64,000 nt of DNA from Qipengyuania flava (GTDB taxonomy: Bacteria; Pseudomonadota; Alphaproteobacteria; Sphingomonadales; Sphingomonadaceae). The position numbers and the translations under genes were made by a program. The notes below the pieces were generated by a model. It saw only the letters and a program-made list of their open reading frames with translations. It searched no databases and was not told the DNA's origin. Shown piece after piece: positions 1 through 8,302 of this stretch (positions within the stretch are counted from its first letter, which is position 1; each line of letters begins with the position of its first letter). Where the stretch lies: positions 186,001-250,000 of the forward strand of contig NZ_CP080410.1 of NCBI RefSeq assembly GCF_019448255.1. Reading direction: 5' to 3'.

Positions 1-60
1 CGAAGGGCGTGTGAGCGAGGATAGCCGAGGCCGCGAATGCGGCCGCCGGCGCCTGAGGCC
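1..60. other. Window edge, unassigned
   Basis: The first 60 bases hold no complete gene. Several short readings on the plus strand reach stops here (TAG at 22-24, TGA at 12-14 and 54-56), so this could be the tail of a plus-strand gene that begins outside the window, but no family can be recognised. The stretch lies directly beyond the minus-strand terminator at 64-108. Confidence 0.3.
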
Positions 61-63
61 CCA

Positions 64-108
64 ACAAAAAAGAAGACCCCGGCCGGGGGACTGCATCCGG
101 CCGGGGTC
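64..108 (-). terminator. Rho-independent terminator of the UrcA gene
   Basis: A perfect 12-bp inverted repeat (75-86 with 97-108) is separated by a 10-base loop and, read on the minus strand, is followed by a T-rich run (TTCTTTTTTG). It sits 23 bases past the stop codon of the minus-strand UrcA-family gene and should end its transcript. Confidence 0.85.
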
Positions 109-131
109 CGAAGGTGGGCGGGCTAGGGGTA

Positions 132-425
132 TTAGCCGCCCAGAGTCGCGGCATCTGCGGCGGCAGCAAACTGCTCGCCGGCGCGCGCCTTTGCGGTAGC
201 GAAGCAGCTGCGTGCATCGCTTTCTTCACGAACGGTGCGCTTGCCTTCGAGCTTGTACCCGCAGACGGTGCGGGCGGCGCGGTCGATGCGCTTGTCGAGC
301 GCCTGCTGGCCAGCGGCGCTGGCAAGGTCGAGATCGGCGTAGGGAACGCTGACGTGGTTGGCCTGAGCAGCGGTTGCCGACAGTGCGAGACCGGCGGCGG
401 CGAGGGTAGCGAGGGTGGTCTTCAT
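132..425 (-). CDS. UrcA family protein, exported
   Basis: A 97-residue protein with an N-terminal signal peptide (MKTTLATLAAAG, Ala-rich h-region, cleavage near residue 20) followed by the UrcA pattern: V-x-Y-x-D-L-D-L near residues 25-31, then R-I-x-x-A-A-R-x-V-C and a second Cys near residue 75, probably forming a disulfide. The start is the ATG at 425 because GGAG lies about 8 bases upstream; the open frame extends further without a signal peptide. UrcA proteins are small secreted proteins widespread in Sphingomonadales and Caulobacterales, of unknown function. The gene stands alone and ends at a strong terminator. Confidence 0.85.
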   Translation of the reverse strand: MKTTLATLAAAGLALSATAAQANHVSVPYADLDLASAAGQQALDKRIDRAARTVCGYKLEGKRTVREESDARSCFATAKARAGEQFAAAADAATLGG

Positions 426-621
426 GGCTTCATCTCCAGGTCTGCGGCGGGCCCCGATCAGTGAGGGGGGAGAGGCCCGCCGCACACACTGTATTGCATG
501 GCTACAGCTGTAATCGCGACCGACCATCGACCGGTGCCGAGGCCGATTGGACGGGCGGGGCAAAACCTCCGACCAAGCGCAATTGCCAATCGGCGAGCGG
601 CGAGCCTACAACGCTCGTCGC

Positions 622-888
622 ATGGAATTGCTGATCCTTTTCGCGCTCGGAGTGCTGAATTTTGCCGCCAACAAGGCGGTGCTCGAGTCGGGGCACCCGC
701 TCCTGGAGACATTGCCGCGGGCGGTGCGCTCCGGGGGAGGGCGCATTTCGCTGCTCTTCGAATACGGCGTCCTGGTCGCCGCGATGCTGCTGGCAGCGCA
801 TGGCTGGCCGGCTGCGGTATGGGGGTACGGCGTCTATACGGGTCTCAACACCGTCATGGCCTGGGTTGTGACAACCCATCGCATCTGA
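622..888 (+). CDS. Small membrane protein, unknown function
   Basis: An 88-residue protein with a hydrophobic N-terminal segment (MELLILFALGVLNFAANKAV) and a second hydrophobic block around residues 48-82, which suggests two or three membrane passes. There is an amphipathic loop with a GGGR motif between them. No family is recognised. The ATG at 622 lacks a clear ribosome binding site, and an in-frame upstream start (547) would add a charged, non-hydrophobic extension, which is less likely. It reads toward the metallophosphoesterase 77 bp downstream. Confidence 0.55.
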   Translation: MELLILFALGVLNFAANKAVLESGHPLLETLPRAVRSGGGRISLLFEYGVLVAAMLLAAHGWPAAVWGYGVYTGLNTVMAWVVTTHRI

Positions 889-964
889 AGGGACTGTGGG
901 CCGCCGCCGCTCCTTTGCGTTTTCCCAGTGGCCCCGCGCAGGGCGCTTCTGCTAGCGCCCACGC

Positions 965-1825
965 ATGGCTGATGAATCGCGGCGCATCTTTCACCTCTCG
1001 GACATCCACTTCGGGCTCGAGAACACCCGCGCGCTCGATTGGGTGCGCGACGCTATCGCTGAAGAGAAGCCCGACGGGGTGGCAATTACCGGCGACCTGA
1101 CCATGCGCGCACGCCACCGCGAATTTGCCGCGGCGACGGAATGGATCAACTCGCTCGAGGCGCCGGTCACGGTCGAGGTCGGCAACCACGACATGCCCTA
1201 TTTCAATCCGATCGAACGCTTCCTCACTCCCTACAAGCGGTTTCACGGCATGAAGGAGAAGGTCGAGCGGGAGCTGGACCTGGGATCGCTGGCGATCGTG
1301 CCGCTCAAGACCGCTGTGCGCATGCAGCCCCGGCTGAACTGGTCGAAGGGTTGGGTCAGCGCCCGCGCGCTCGAACGGTGCCTTGCCGCGCTTGACGCTC
1401 TTCCAGCAGGAAAGCGCGCGCTGGTGGCGGTCCACCATCCTTTGCGCGAAGTCGGCACGCGCGGAACGGCGCTGACCAAGCATGGCGACAAGGCGCTGCG
1501 CGAACTGGCGAAGCGCAAGGTCGCTGCCGTATTGTCCGGCCATGTGCACGATGCCTTCGATATCCTTGAGGACACCGACGAAGGACCGGTCCGGATGATC
1601 GGAGCAGGCACGCTCTCCCAGCGCACCCGCTCGACCCCGCCGAGCTTCAACGATATCCGCTGGGACGGGCAGGAGCTCAGTGTCACCGTGCGCAACCTGC
1701 AAAGCGTGGACACACCGGACATGCAGATCGACGATGTCCCGGCCGATGCGCTCCCGCCGCGCCGCGAGGGCGAGCCGGTTGCTCCCATCCGCCAGGTCCC
1801 GCGCGTCGACCCGCCGGTCCATTAA
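965..1825 (+). CDS. Calcineurin-like metallophosphoesterase
   Basis: A 286-residue protein carrying the five blocks of the dinuclear-metal phosphoesterase fold: D13-x-H15 (HLSDIHFG), G43-D44, G73-N74-H75-D76, the HH of VAVHHPLR near residue 155 and G-H-x-H (GHVHDAF) near residue 192. Family members hydrolyse phosphomono- or phosphodiesters, cyclic nucleotides or UDP-diacylglucosamine; the substrate cannot be read from the sequence. There is no signal peptide, so a cytoplasmic location is expected. It follows the small membrane protein by 77 bp and is not clearly co-transcribed with the next gene 100 bp on. Confidence 0.9.
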   Translation: MADESRRIFHLSDIHFGLENTRALDWVRDAIAEEKPDGVAITGDLTMRARHREFAAATEWINSLEAPVTVEVGNHDMPYFNPIERFLTPYKRFHGMKEKVERELDLGSLAIVPLKTAVRMQPRLNWSKGWVSARALERCLAALDALPAGKRALVAVHHPLREVGTRGTALTKHGDKALRELAKRKVAAVLSGHVHDAFDILEDTDEGPVRMIGAGTLSQRTRSTPPSFNDIRWDGQELSVTVRNLQSVDTPDMQIDDVPADALPPRREGEPVAPIRQVPRVDPPVH

Positions 1826-1925
1826 CCCTGCCCAGACACCACCTCTGCTAACGGGGCTTGCCAGAAAAGCCGCAAGACGCGGCTCCTAACCTTGCGGTTC
1901 ACGCCGACAGGAAGGGGGCGAGTCG

Positions 1926-2123
1926 ATGGAATTTTTCAAGGCAGCGCCTTTGGGTGCGATCCTCACTCTCGTAGTGGCGCTTATGATCGGGTCGCAAGGC
2001 TCGAGGGGCGGACAGCTCGCGATCTTCCGTGCGGAACTCTACCAGTATGATTTCTGGTGGTCCTGGCCGCTGTTCTTCGGCGGGACTGCGCTCGCCTGGG
2101 GCATCATGATGCTGCAACGCTGA
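1926..2123 (+). CDS. Small membrane protein with two hydrophobic segments
   Basis: A 65-residue protein with a hydrophobic segment at residues 8-22 (LGAILTLVVALMIG) and a second at residues 45-62 rich in Trp and Phe (FWWSWPLFFGGTALAWGI). The loop holds SRGGQ and a Tyr pair. GGGGCGAG upstream gives a usable ribosome binding site. No named family is recognised. It is convergent with the rplM-rpsI operon, whose terminator lies in the 93-bp gap. Confidence 0.65.
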   Translation: MEFFKAAPLGAILTLVVALMIGSQGSRGGQLAIFRAELYQYDFWWSWPLFFGGTALAWGIMMLQR

Positions 2124-2149
2124 GCGCCCCCGCGCTCACGATTCCATTC

Positions 2150-2186
2150 GGACAAAGAAGAAGGGCGGCGCCTTGCGGCACCGCCC
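2150..2186 (-). terminator. Rho-independent terminator of rplM-rpsI
   Basis: A 10-bp stem (2163-2172 with 2177-2186, one G-T wobble) with a four-base loop is followed on the minus strand by TTCTTCTTTG. It lies 31 bp beyond the rpsI stop. Confidence 0.8.
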
Positions 2187-2216
2187 CACTTGGTGATCTG
2201 TAAGATCGGGTAAGCC

Positions 2217-2741
2217 TTAGCGCTTCGAGAACTGGAAGCTGCGGCGTGCCTTGGCGCGGCCGTACTTCTTACGCTCGACGACACGGCTGTCACGGGTGAG
2301 GAAGCCAGCGGCCTTCACCGTGCTGCGCAGGGCCGGCTCGTACTTGGCGAGAGCCTGCGAGATACCGTGCTTCACGGCACCGGCCTGACCCGAGAGACCG
2401 CCGCCCTTGACGGTGGCGACGACATCGTACTGGCCCTGGCGATCGGTGATCGTGAAAGGCTGGTCGATGATCAGGCGCAGGGTCGGACGTGCGAAGTAGA
2501 CTTCCTGGTCCTTGCCGTTGACGATGACCTTGCCGCTGCCGGGCTTGAGCCAAACGCGGGCGGTGGCGTCCTTGCGGCGACCGGTTGCGTAGGCACGGCC
2601 TTCCTTGTCCAGCTCCTGCTCGCGCAGGGGGACTTCGGCGGTTTCGGCGATTTCGGCTGCGTCGCCCTGGGGCGCGTCACCGGCGATGTCCTTCAGATCG
2701 GCGAGATCCGAGACGGTTTCGTTCTTGGTTTCGTCGGCCAT
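2217..2741 (-). CDS. rpsI: 30S ribosomal protein S9
   Basis: A 174-residue S9. The conserved part begins near residue 50 with [14 protein letters not shown] and ends with the typical basic tail [14 protein letters not shown], whose terminal Arg reaches the P-site tRNA in the 30S subunit. The first 45 residues are an acidic Ala/Glu-rich extension absent from the roughly 130-residue E. coli protein but common in this group. The ATG overlaps the rplM stop by one base (TAATG), so the two are translationally coupled as in most bacteria. A terminator follows at 2150-2186. Confidence 0.97.
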   Translation of the reverse strand: MADETKNETVSDLADLKDIAGDAPQGDAAEIAETAEVPLREQELDKEGRAYATGRRKDATARVWLKPGSGKVIVNGKDQEVYFARPTLRLIIDQPFTITDRQGQYDVVATVKGGGLSGQAGAVKHGISQALAKYEPALRSTVKAAGFLTRDSRVVERKKYGRAKARRSFQFSKR

Positions 2742-3220
2742 TATGCGACAGCCTTGTTCTTGCGGTTCATCGAGGCAACGTCGAGCTTCTCGGGCTTCTG
2801 GCCGTCGTAGGGGTGCTCGGTGCCGGCGAAAACGTGGAGGGCACGCATCTGCGCACGGCCAAGCGGCCCGCGCGGGATCATGCGCTCAACGGCCTTTTCC
2901 AGGACGCGCTCGGGGAACTTGCCTTCCAGCACCTTGGCCGGAGTGGTTTCCTTGATGCCGCCCGGGTGGCCGGTGTGCTTGTAGTAAACCTTGTCGGTCA
3001 GCTTCTTGCCGGTGAACTTCACCTTGTCGGCGTTGATGACGACGACGTGGTCGCCGCAATCGACGTGCGGGGTGTAGCTCGGCTTGTGCTTGCCGCGCAG
3101 GATGTTGGCGATGATCGCCGCGACACGACCGACGACGAGACCGTCGGCGTCGATGATGTGCCACTTCTTTTCGACCTCGGCCGGCTTGATCGACCGGGTG
3201 GTCTTCGTAAGAGCCTTCAT
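2741..3220 (-). CDS. rplM: 50S ribosomal protein L13
   Basis: A 159-residue L13, an early-assembly 23S-binding protein. Recognisable blocks are [15 protein letters not shown] near residue 20, the HTGHPGG motif near residue 85, and RAVERMIP-like and LGR blocks in the C-terminal half. The start is the ATG at 3220; the open frame runs 65 codons further upstream through a region with no conservation and a poor start. It is first in the rplM-rpsI operon. Confidence 0.97.
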   Translation of the reverse strand: MKALTKTTRSIKPAEVEKKWHIIDADGLVVGRVAAIIANILRGKHKPSYTPHVDCGDHVVVINADKVKFTGKKLTDKVYYKHTGHPGGIKETTPAKVLEGKFPERVLEKAVERMIPRGPLGRAQMRALHVFAGTEHPYDGQKPEKLDVASMNRKNKAVA

Positions 3221-3393
3221 GGCTGGTTTTCCGTTCCTAGTGTTCGTGCCGCGCCCCGCGAGGGAGGCTGCGGCGCCAATCGGCGAATCTGCCGAAGCAG
3301 ACCCGCGAAGCCGGCGCCAAATGGCGTTGGATCGCGGTTTCGTCAAGCGTTTCTGCGGGTTTCCCGTGGGGTAAAATAAAACCCCACACCAAT

Positions 3394-4116
3394 TCAAGCC
3401 GTCAGGATACTCCAAGTTTCGCGCGAAACCCGCGTATCGCCGGCGACCGTCGCCGTAATCCGCCGCTCTAGCCGATCAAGCAGGCCATCGGTGCGCGCCG
3501 AAGCCCTTAAATCGACCGTGAGCGACCCGTTCTGTTCATCCGGCAGCGCAATTTCGCGGCTTTCCGACGCTTCGCCGGGAGTCGGGTAGAACAGATCGGG
3601 CGGGGTTGCGCTGATAACAGCGCCTGCCGCCTGCGTCAGCGAGCCGAGATACGCCCGGGCATCACTCAGCCGAGAGGGCTCGGTACCCGCCTTCTCCAGC
3701 ATCGCAAGCGCAATACGCACCGCTTCGACCGTGCCTGTGCCTGTGTCATGCGCGCTCTCTCTTATCCGGCCCTGCGCATCGAGCAGAGCCGGGAAAGGCC
3801 CGGGAGCGACGCGCGCCCGCTCGATATCCGCAAGCGGGGCCAGCACAGCCGGGGCTGTAACCTGGCAATCGACCTGGCTTCCCTCTGCCCGGCTGCCGCC
3901 AGCGGTCTTCTTGAAGTGAAACCCCCAGTCGCGCACCACTGTGAGCGAGGCCCCGCCGGCAAGCCCGCGCTCCAATTCGCGGCGCAAGCGGAAGCGCCCA
4001 TCGGGGAACGTCACTCGCCCATGCGCCGCGCTTGCCTGTGAAGGCGCAAGACATGAGGGCAGGGCAGCGACCAATGCCATCCACCGCAGGGCCGTGCGCC
4101 GGTCGCTCGCCGCCAT
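3394..4116 (-). CDS. Exported protein, unknown function
   Basis: A 240-residue protein starting with a twin-arginine-like signal ([26 protein letters not shown]); a Cys in the h-region could also suggest a lipoprotein, but the lipobox is poor. The mature part has alternating beta-like stretches, one internal Cys (SQVDCQV), and a helical Ala-rich middle. No family is recognised. It is third in a minus-strand run after ctaA and cutA with a 26-bp gap, so it is probably co-transcribed with them, which hints at an envelope role. Confidence 0.7.
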   Translation of the reverse strand: MAASDRRTALRWMALVAALPSCLAPSQASAAHGRVTFPDGRFRLRRELERGLAGGASLTVVRDWGFHFKKTAGGSRAEGSQVDCQVTAPAVLAPLADIERARVAPGPFPALLDAQGRIRESAHDTGTGTVEAVRIALAMLEKAGTEPSRLSDARAYLGSLTQAAGAVISATPPDLFYPTPGEASESREIALPDEQNGSLTVDLRASARTDGLLDRLERRITATVAGDTRVSRETWSILTA

Positions 4117-4142
4117 CTCGTGCTCCCATCCGTGCAGGAGCG

Positions 4143-4448
4143 CTACAGGGCTCCCAGCCAGTCGCGCGTCGCCGATCCCGCAGCGTCGCAGCGCCAGCCC
4201 ATTATTGCGGGGGCATCATAGGGGTGCAAGGCCTCGAGACGGCTTACTGCCTGATTTAGCTTCGATTCCGAGGTTTTGATGAGCGCCGGGGTCTCGCTGC
4301 CTTCGCTGACTGACCCACCCCAGGCGAAGACCGAACGGATCTCGCCGCCGATATTGATGCAGGCCGCGAGGCCTTCCTCGATCAGAACCCGGCCGATCTC
4401 TTCGGCACTCGCCGCGTCGGGGAAGGGGCAATAGATAAGTGCGGTCAC
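4143..4448 (-). CDS. cutA: Divalent-cation tolerance protein CutA
   Basis: A 101-residue CutA1, a trimeric ferredoxin-like-fold protein linked to copper tolerance and structurally like PII proteins. Key features are the N-terminal strand (ALIYCPFPDAASAEEIGRVL), the family signature L-A-A-C-I-N-I and the helix-strand around E-x-x-P-A-L-I-K-T. It starts with GTG immediately after the ctaA stop codon, with no intervening bases, so translation is coupled to the heme A synthase gene. The length matches the family (about 105 residues). Confidence 0.92.
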   Translation of the reverse strand: MTALIYCPFPDAASAEEIGRVLIEEGLAACINIGGEIRSVFAWGGSVSEGSETPALIKTSESKLNQAVSRLEALHPYDAPAIMGWRCDAAGSATRDWLGAL

Positions 4449-5471
4449 CTAGCGACGCCCGAGAACATGCGCGCCCCAGGCGAAGCTGGCCACGAGCAGT
4501 GCGCCGACCAGCTGGTGCGCGACGGCGACCCACAGTGCGACGCCCGTCCACACGGTTGCGATGCCGAGAATAATCTGCGTGCCGAAGCTGGAGTGGATGG
4601 CGATCGAAGCCTGGCGCTGGAGCGGCTTCACCCTGCGCGCCATCACGATCAGCGCCGCCACGGCGACCCAGGCCCACCAGCGGTGGAGGAAGTGGAGCAG
4701 GAACGGATCGTGGGTGAGTGCCCAGAAGAACCCGCGCGAAGTATCGTACTCGGGAATGAAGCGGCCTTGCATCAGCGGCCAGGTGTCGGACGCGAGGCCG
4801 GCGTTGAGCCCAGCTACCCAGGCGCCCAGCAGAAGCTGGAGGAACAATATCGCGCCGGCCCAGCTGGCCGTGGCTGTCCACCGCGCCGGCATCTCATGGC
4901 CATCGGCGAGCCGCCTTAGGTCAAGCGCGGTCCAGATGAGGCCGCCCAGGGTGAAGAACGCGGTCAGAAGGTGGATCGAGAGCCAGAAGTGGCTGACATC
5001 GGTCATCGTGCTCGACAGCCCGCTGCGGACCATGAACCAGCCGAACACGCCCTGGAGCCCACCCAGCGCAAGCAGCGCGACGAGGCGCCACTTGTAGCCA
5101 TTGGGGATCGCGCCGCGGATCCAGAACCACGCGAGGGGGAGGGCAAAGGCGAGGCCGATCAGTCGGCCCCAGAGCCGGTGGAACCATTCCCAGAAGAAGA
5201 TGAATTTGAACGCCGCCAAATCCATGCCGGCCGGACCCGACACGTTCTGGTATTCGCCTGTCGCCTTGTAGAGTTCGAACTCGGCCAGCCACGCCTCTTC
5301 CGAAAGCGGGGGAATGGCACCGGTCACAGGCTTCCATTGGGTAATGGACAGCCCGCTTTCCGTCAGGCGGGTGATGCCCCCCACAGCGACCATGATGATG
5401 ACCATCACGGCAACGAAGTAGAGCCAGTTGGATAGCGCGATCGGGCGCGTAGCGACGGTGTTCTGGGACAT
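4449..5471 (-). CDS. ctaA: Heme A synthase (CtaA/COX15 type)
   Basis: A 340-residue integral membrane protein with about eight hydrophobic segments. It oxidises the C8 methyl of heme O to the formyl group of heme A for cytochrome c oxidase. It carries the family signatures GGITRLTESGLSIT-x-W (residues about 30-45), the E-x-x-H pair (FFWEWFHRLWGR, heme-binding His), H-F-W-L-S-x-H-L and the second-half His residues (FLHRWWAW, AVAHQLVGAL). The start is the ATG at 5471; the frame continues upstream without membrane character. It heads the ctaA-cutA-(3394) run. Confidence 0.95.
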   Translation of the reverse strand: MSQNTVATRPIALSNWLYFVAVMVIIMVAVGGITRLTESGLSITQWKPVTGAIPPLSEEAWLAEFELYKATGEYQNVSGPAGMDLAAFKFIFFWEWFHRLWGRLIGLAFALPLAWFWIRGAIPNGYKWRLVALLALGGLQGVFGWFMVRSGLSSTMTDVSHFWLSIHLLTAFFTLGGLIWTALDLRRLADGHEMPARWTATASWAGAILFLQLLLGAWVAGLNAGLASDTWPLMQGRFIPEYDTSRGFFWALTHDPFLLHFLHRWWAWVAVAALIVMARRVKPLQRQASIAIHSSFGTQIILGIATVWTGVALWVAVAHQLVGALLVASFAWGAHVLGRR

Positions 5472-5613
5472 GGCGACGTCTCTGGTTACCACAGGCCCGC
5501 AGCGCAAGTGCAAATCGGGCAAGCGCCGATCCGGTCCCCGCAACCGACGAAATGGGCAGGAGAATTCCGCACCACCCTTGAAACAGGATACAACATAACA
5601 TAGTTGGCCTGAC

Positions 5614-6018
5614 ATGATGCAACGTGTCACCTCGCCGATTCGTCGGAGGCTGGACCGTGCCGGGATCGTGCTTTCCGGTGCGTGTGCGCTGCATTGTGTC
5701 CTCTCGATCCTGCTCGTCTCGGGCTTCGGCATTGGCGGGGAATTCCTGCTCGCTCCGGAATTTCACCGCGTCGGCCTCGTCATTGCGACGCTGATTGCAG
5801 CCGTGGCCATCGGCTGGGGCGCGCTGCGTCATCGCGTGGCGGCGCCTTTCGTCGTCGCGATGACCGGCCTCACCTTCATGGGCGGTGCGCTGGCTGTCCC
5901 GCATGGGACCAAGGAAGCGGTGCTGACCATCATCGGGGTGGCGCTGGTCACGCTCGGCCACGTGCTCAACCTGCGCCATGTGCATTCCCCCGCTTGCAAG
6001 GAGCGCTGCGGCGACTAA
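5614..6018 (+). CDS. MerC domain-containing membrane protein
   Basis: A 134-residue protein with four hydrophobic segments and the MerC-type motif SGACALHC (Cys24 and Cys28) in the first helix, plus a C-terminal CKERC pair. MerC proteins import Hg(II) in mercury operons, but chromosomal homologues with no other mer genes, as here, are common in alphaproteobacteria and their metal is unknown. It is divergent from ctaA and 10 bp upstream of thiSG, so co-transcription with thiSG is likely. Confidence 0.85.
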   Translation: MMQRVTSPIRRRLDRAGIVLSGACALHCVLSILLVSGFGIGGEFLLAPEFHRVGLVIATLIAAVAIGWGALRHRVAAPFVVAMTGLTFMGGALAVPHGTKEAVLTIIGVALVTLGHVLNLRHVHSPACKERCGD

Positions 6019-6028
6019 GTCGGGCGGC

Positions 6029-7012
6029 ATGATTGCCCTTACCGTCAACGGCGAGACCCGCCGCACCGCTGCTACAACCATCGCCCAGCTCGTGACCGAG
6101 CTCGAACTCGACCCCGCCAAGGTCGCGGTCGAGCACAACGGCACTATCGCGCCGCGCAGCGAACTCGCCAGCCATGCGATTGCCGAAGGCGATACGCTGG
6201 AGATCGTGCATTTCGTTGGCGGTGGCCAGGATGACGGCGCCGGGGACGACAGCTGGAGTGTGGCAGGCCGCACCTTCCGCAGCCGCCTCATCGTCGGGAC
6301 AGGCAAGTACAAGGATTTCGAACAGAACGCCGCCGCGCTCGAAGCCAGCGGCGCGGAAATCGTGACCGTTGCCGTGCGCCGGGTGAATGTCAGCGATCCC
6401 AAGGCGCCGATGCTGACCGACTATATCGACCCCAAGAAGGTCACCTACCTCCCCAACACCGCCGGCTGCTTCACCGCCGACGATGCCATTCGGACCCTGC
6501 GCCTGGCGCGGGAAGCGGGCGGCTGGGATCTCGTGAAGCTCGAGGTGCTGGGCGAGGCGAAGACGCTTTACCCTGACATGCGCGAGACGCTGACCGCCAC
6601 CGAGACTCTGGCCAAGGAAGGCTTCCTTCCGATGGTCTATTGCGTCGACGATCCGATTGCGGCCAAGCAGCTTGAAGACGCAGGCGCCGTGGCGGTGATG
6701 CCGCTGGGCGCACCGATCGGTTCCGGCCTCGGCATCCAGAACCGCGTGACTATTCGCCTGATCAAGGAAGGCGCCAGCGTACCCGTGCTGGTCGACGCCG
6801 GTGTCGGCACGGCCAGCGACGCGGCCGTTGCGATGGAGCTCGGCTGCGACGGCGTGCTGATGAACACGGCCATCGCAGAAGCGAAGGACCCGATCCGCAT
6901 GGCCCGCGCGATGAAGCTGGCGGTGGAGGCGGGCCGCGACGCCTATCTCGCCGGACGCATGGCGACGCGCAAATACGCCGATCCATCCAGCCCGCTGGCA
7001 GGACTTATCTGA
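6029..7012 (+). CDS. thiSG: Fused sulfur carrier ThiS - thiazole synthase ThiG
   Basis: A 327-residue fusion. Residues 1-66 are a complete ThiS ubiquitin-like carrier (MIALTVNG at the start, ending VHFVGGG). Residues 75-327 are ThiG, the TIM-barrel enzyme that builds the thiazole phosphate of thiamine from DXP, dehydroglycine and ThiS thiocarboxylate; the Schiff-base lysine is K170 in LVKLEVLGE, and the GSGLGIQN phosphate loop is present. In separate systems the thiocarboxylate forms on the free C-terminal Gly of ThiS; here the Gly-Gly is internal. The ATG at 6029 is 10 bp after the MerC-like gene, leaving no room for a TPP riboswitch. dxs, which supplies DXP, is also in this window. Confidence 0.95.
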   Translation: MIALTVNGETRRTAATTIAQLVTELELDPAKVAVEHNGTIAPRSELASHAIAEGDTLEIVHFVGGGQDDGAGDDSWSVAGRTFRSRLIVGTGKYKDFEQNAAALEASGAEIVTVAVRRVNVSDPKAPMLTDYIDPKKVTYLPNTAGCFTADDAIRTLRLAREAGGWDLVKLEVLGEAKTLYPDMRETLTATETLAKEGFLPMVYCVDDPIAAKQLEDAGAVAVMPLGAPIGSGLGIQNRVTIRLIKEGASVPVLVDAGVGTASDAAVAMELGCDGVLMNTAIAEAKDPIRMARAMKLAVEAGRDAYLAGRMATRKYADPSSPLAGLI

Positions 7013-7034
7013 CCGCAACAAAGGAGAGCGACCC

Positions 7035-7331
7035 TTGGCCGATATCGACATCACCCGCGAGGACGGGGACACCAAGGGGCGCTACGTCTATCGCCCGGCA
7101 GCAGGCGGCGAGGAAGCAGAGCTGACTTTCTCCAAGGTCAGCGCCACGCGCATTATCGTCGACCACACCGGTGTGCCGGATTCGCTGCGCGGGCAGGGGA
7201 TCGGACAGGCCCTGTCGCTCCGCGCGGTCGAGGATGCTCGCGCCAACGGCGTAAAGATCATCCCGCTCTGCCCCTTCTTCAAGGCGCAGGCCCAACGCCA
7301 CCCCGAGTGGGGCGATGTGGTGGAATTGTAG
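7035..7331 (+). CDS. GNAT-like N-acetyltransferase (YidJ/Gcn5-related small type)
   Basis: A 98-residue protein of the small GNAT subfamily (N-acetyltransferase, YJDJ type). The acetyl-CoA-binding turn is seen in V-P-D-S-L-R-G-Q-G-I-G-Q-A-L, followed by a helix and the typical end I-I-P-L-C-P-F-F-K with a final hydrophobic strand. Substrates are unknown. It uses a TTG start, supported by AAGGAGAG eight bases upstream, and follows thiSG by 22 bp. Confidence 0.85.
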   Translation: MADIDITREDGDTKGRYVYRPAAGGEEAELTFSKVSATRIIVDHTGVPDSLRGQGIGQALSLRAVEDARANGVKIIPLCPFFKAQAQRHPEWGDVVEL

Positions 7332-7395
7332 CCCCCGCTTACCCGTTGTTAACCATCTTCGGTGACACTCTGCCTTGCAACAGGAGGGTGCCGAC

Positions 7396-7923
7396 ATGGC
7401 CATCACGGGAACTGCATCGCTGACCATCGCCGAAATGCGCGAGTTCGCCGGCTTCACCGCCGCCGAGCAGCGCTACATTCGCCGGAGCCTCGATATCGGC
7501 CTTGGTCGCTGCGACGCCTTCCGCATCTGGGGGCGAAGCGCTGGCGAGAACGCGGCGATCCGCAGCCAGTACGTCGCCTATCAGGAGCTGAAGGCCCTGC
7601 GTCAGTCGATCCCCGACCAGTCGGGCTTTGATGCAATCGAGGGCTTCGTGGGCAAGCTGACCCGCGTTGCTGCCTTCGACCTCGCGCAGGAGCGCATCGA
7701 AAGCTTCTCCGCTTTCCGTTTTCTTTACGAACGCCTGATCTGCGCCGATGTGCGCCCCTGGTTGCCCAGCGCCTTCTGCGCCGCCGCCGCGCTGCCGCAG
7801 ATCCGCCCGGACCGCCGCAAGATGCTGCTGCAATCGCTGAGCGAAGCCGCCGCCACCGCACCTGGCTGGAGCGACCGCGAACCGAGCTTCTACCCCGAAT
7901 TTATCGAGGAAGCTGCTGCCTAA
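7396..7923 (+). CDS. Conserved-looking cytoplasmic protein, unknown function
   Basis: A 175-residue, mostly helical protein without signal peptide or membrane segments. Notable blocks are MREFAGFTAAEQRYIRRSL, IWGRSAGENAAIRSQY and a Trp-rich turn at RPWLPSAF. No family is recognised. The ATG at 7396 is chosen because AGGAGG lies nine bases upstream; an in-frame TTG at 7375 has none. Its last four bases overlap the stop codon of the convergent cupin gene. A TTAACCATC sequence at 7349-7357, like a CtrA half-site, precedes it. Confidence 0.7.
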   Translation: MAITGTASLTIAEMREFAGFTAAEQRYIRRSLDIGLGRCDAFRIWGRSAGENAAIRSQYVAYQELKALRQSIPDQSGFDAIEGFVGKLTRVAAFDLAQERIESFSAFRFLYERLICADVRPWLPSAFCAAAALPQIRPDRRKMLLQSLSEAAATAPGWSDREPSFYPEFIEEAAA

Positions 7924-8300
7924 AGCTCTTCAATGATTAGGTAAGTGACCGTCGTTTCGCCGACGTTGACCACCTCGTGCCAATCGGTGCCTTGGCTCGA
8001 ATAGTCGGCGCCGGTGGCAAGCTCTGCCGTGCGCGTCCCGCGGCTGTCAGTGATCCGCATCGTCCCGCCGCTTAGGGCAAAGCCATAGTGCGCTGGATGA
8101 AAGTGCTTCTCGTGGCCCACGCCCGGCGGGAAGGTGCAGCGCAGCACGCGATGCGTTTCCGTCTGGTGACGAAGTTCGCACACTTTTTCGCCTTCCCAGC
8201 CTGCTTCGAGAGCCGAAGGAAGTACGTTCTCGCCATCAGCAGCCGACAGAGGCAAGGCCGCCAGCAGTACCGCCGGCGCGCCAATCAAGATTGTGCGCAT
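7920..8300 (-). CDS. Exported cupin-domain protein
   Basis: A 126-residue protein with a signal peptide (cleavage near residue 21) and a single cupin barrel. The metal-binding motif 1 is seen as H-E-K-H-F-H-P-A-H-Y-G (residues about 62-72) and motif 2 as a weaker G-T-D-W-H-E-V-V-N-V-G. Function within this very broad fold cannot be assigned. It is downstream of, and likely co-transcribed with, the acyl-CoA ligase (2-bp gap). Confidence 0.8.
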   Translation of the reverse strand: MRTILIGAPAVLLAALPLSAADGENVLPSALEAGWEGEKVCELRHQTETHRVLRCTFPPGVGHEKHFHPAHYGFALSGGTMRITDSRGTRTAELATGADYSSQGTDWHEVVNVGETTVTYLIIEEL

Positions 8301-8302
8301 CT

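Noticed and set aside
5614..6018. Calling the MerC-like gene part of a mercury-resistance operon
   Set aside because: No merR, merA, merT or merP accompanies it; isolated chromosomal homologues are common.
5900..6028. TPP riboswitch before thiSG
   Set aside because: Only 10 bases separate the MerC-like gene from thiSG, too little for a riboswitch, and no THI-box motif is visible.
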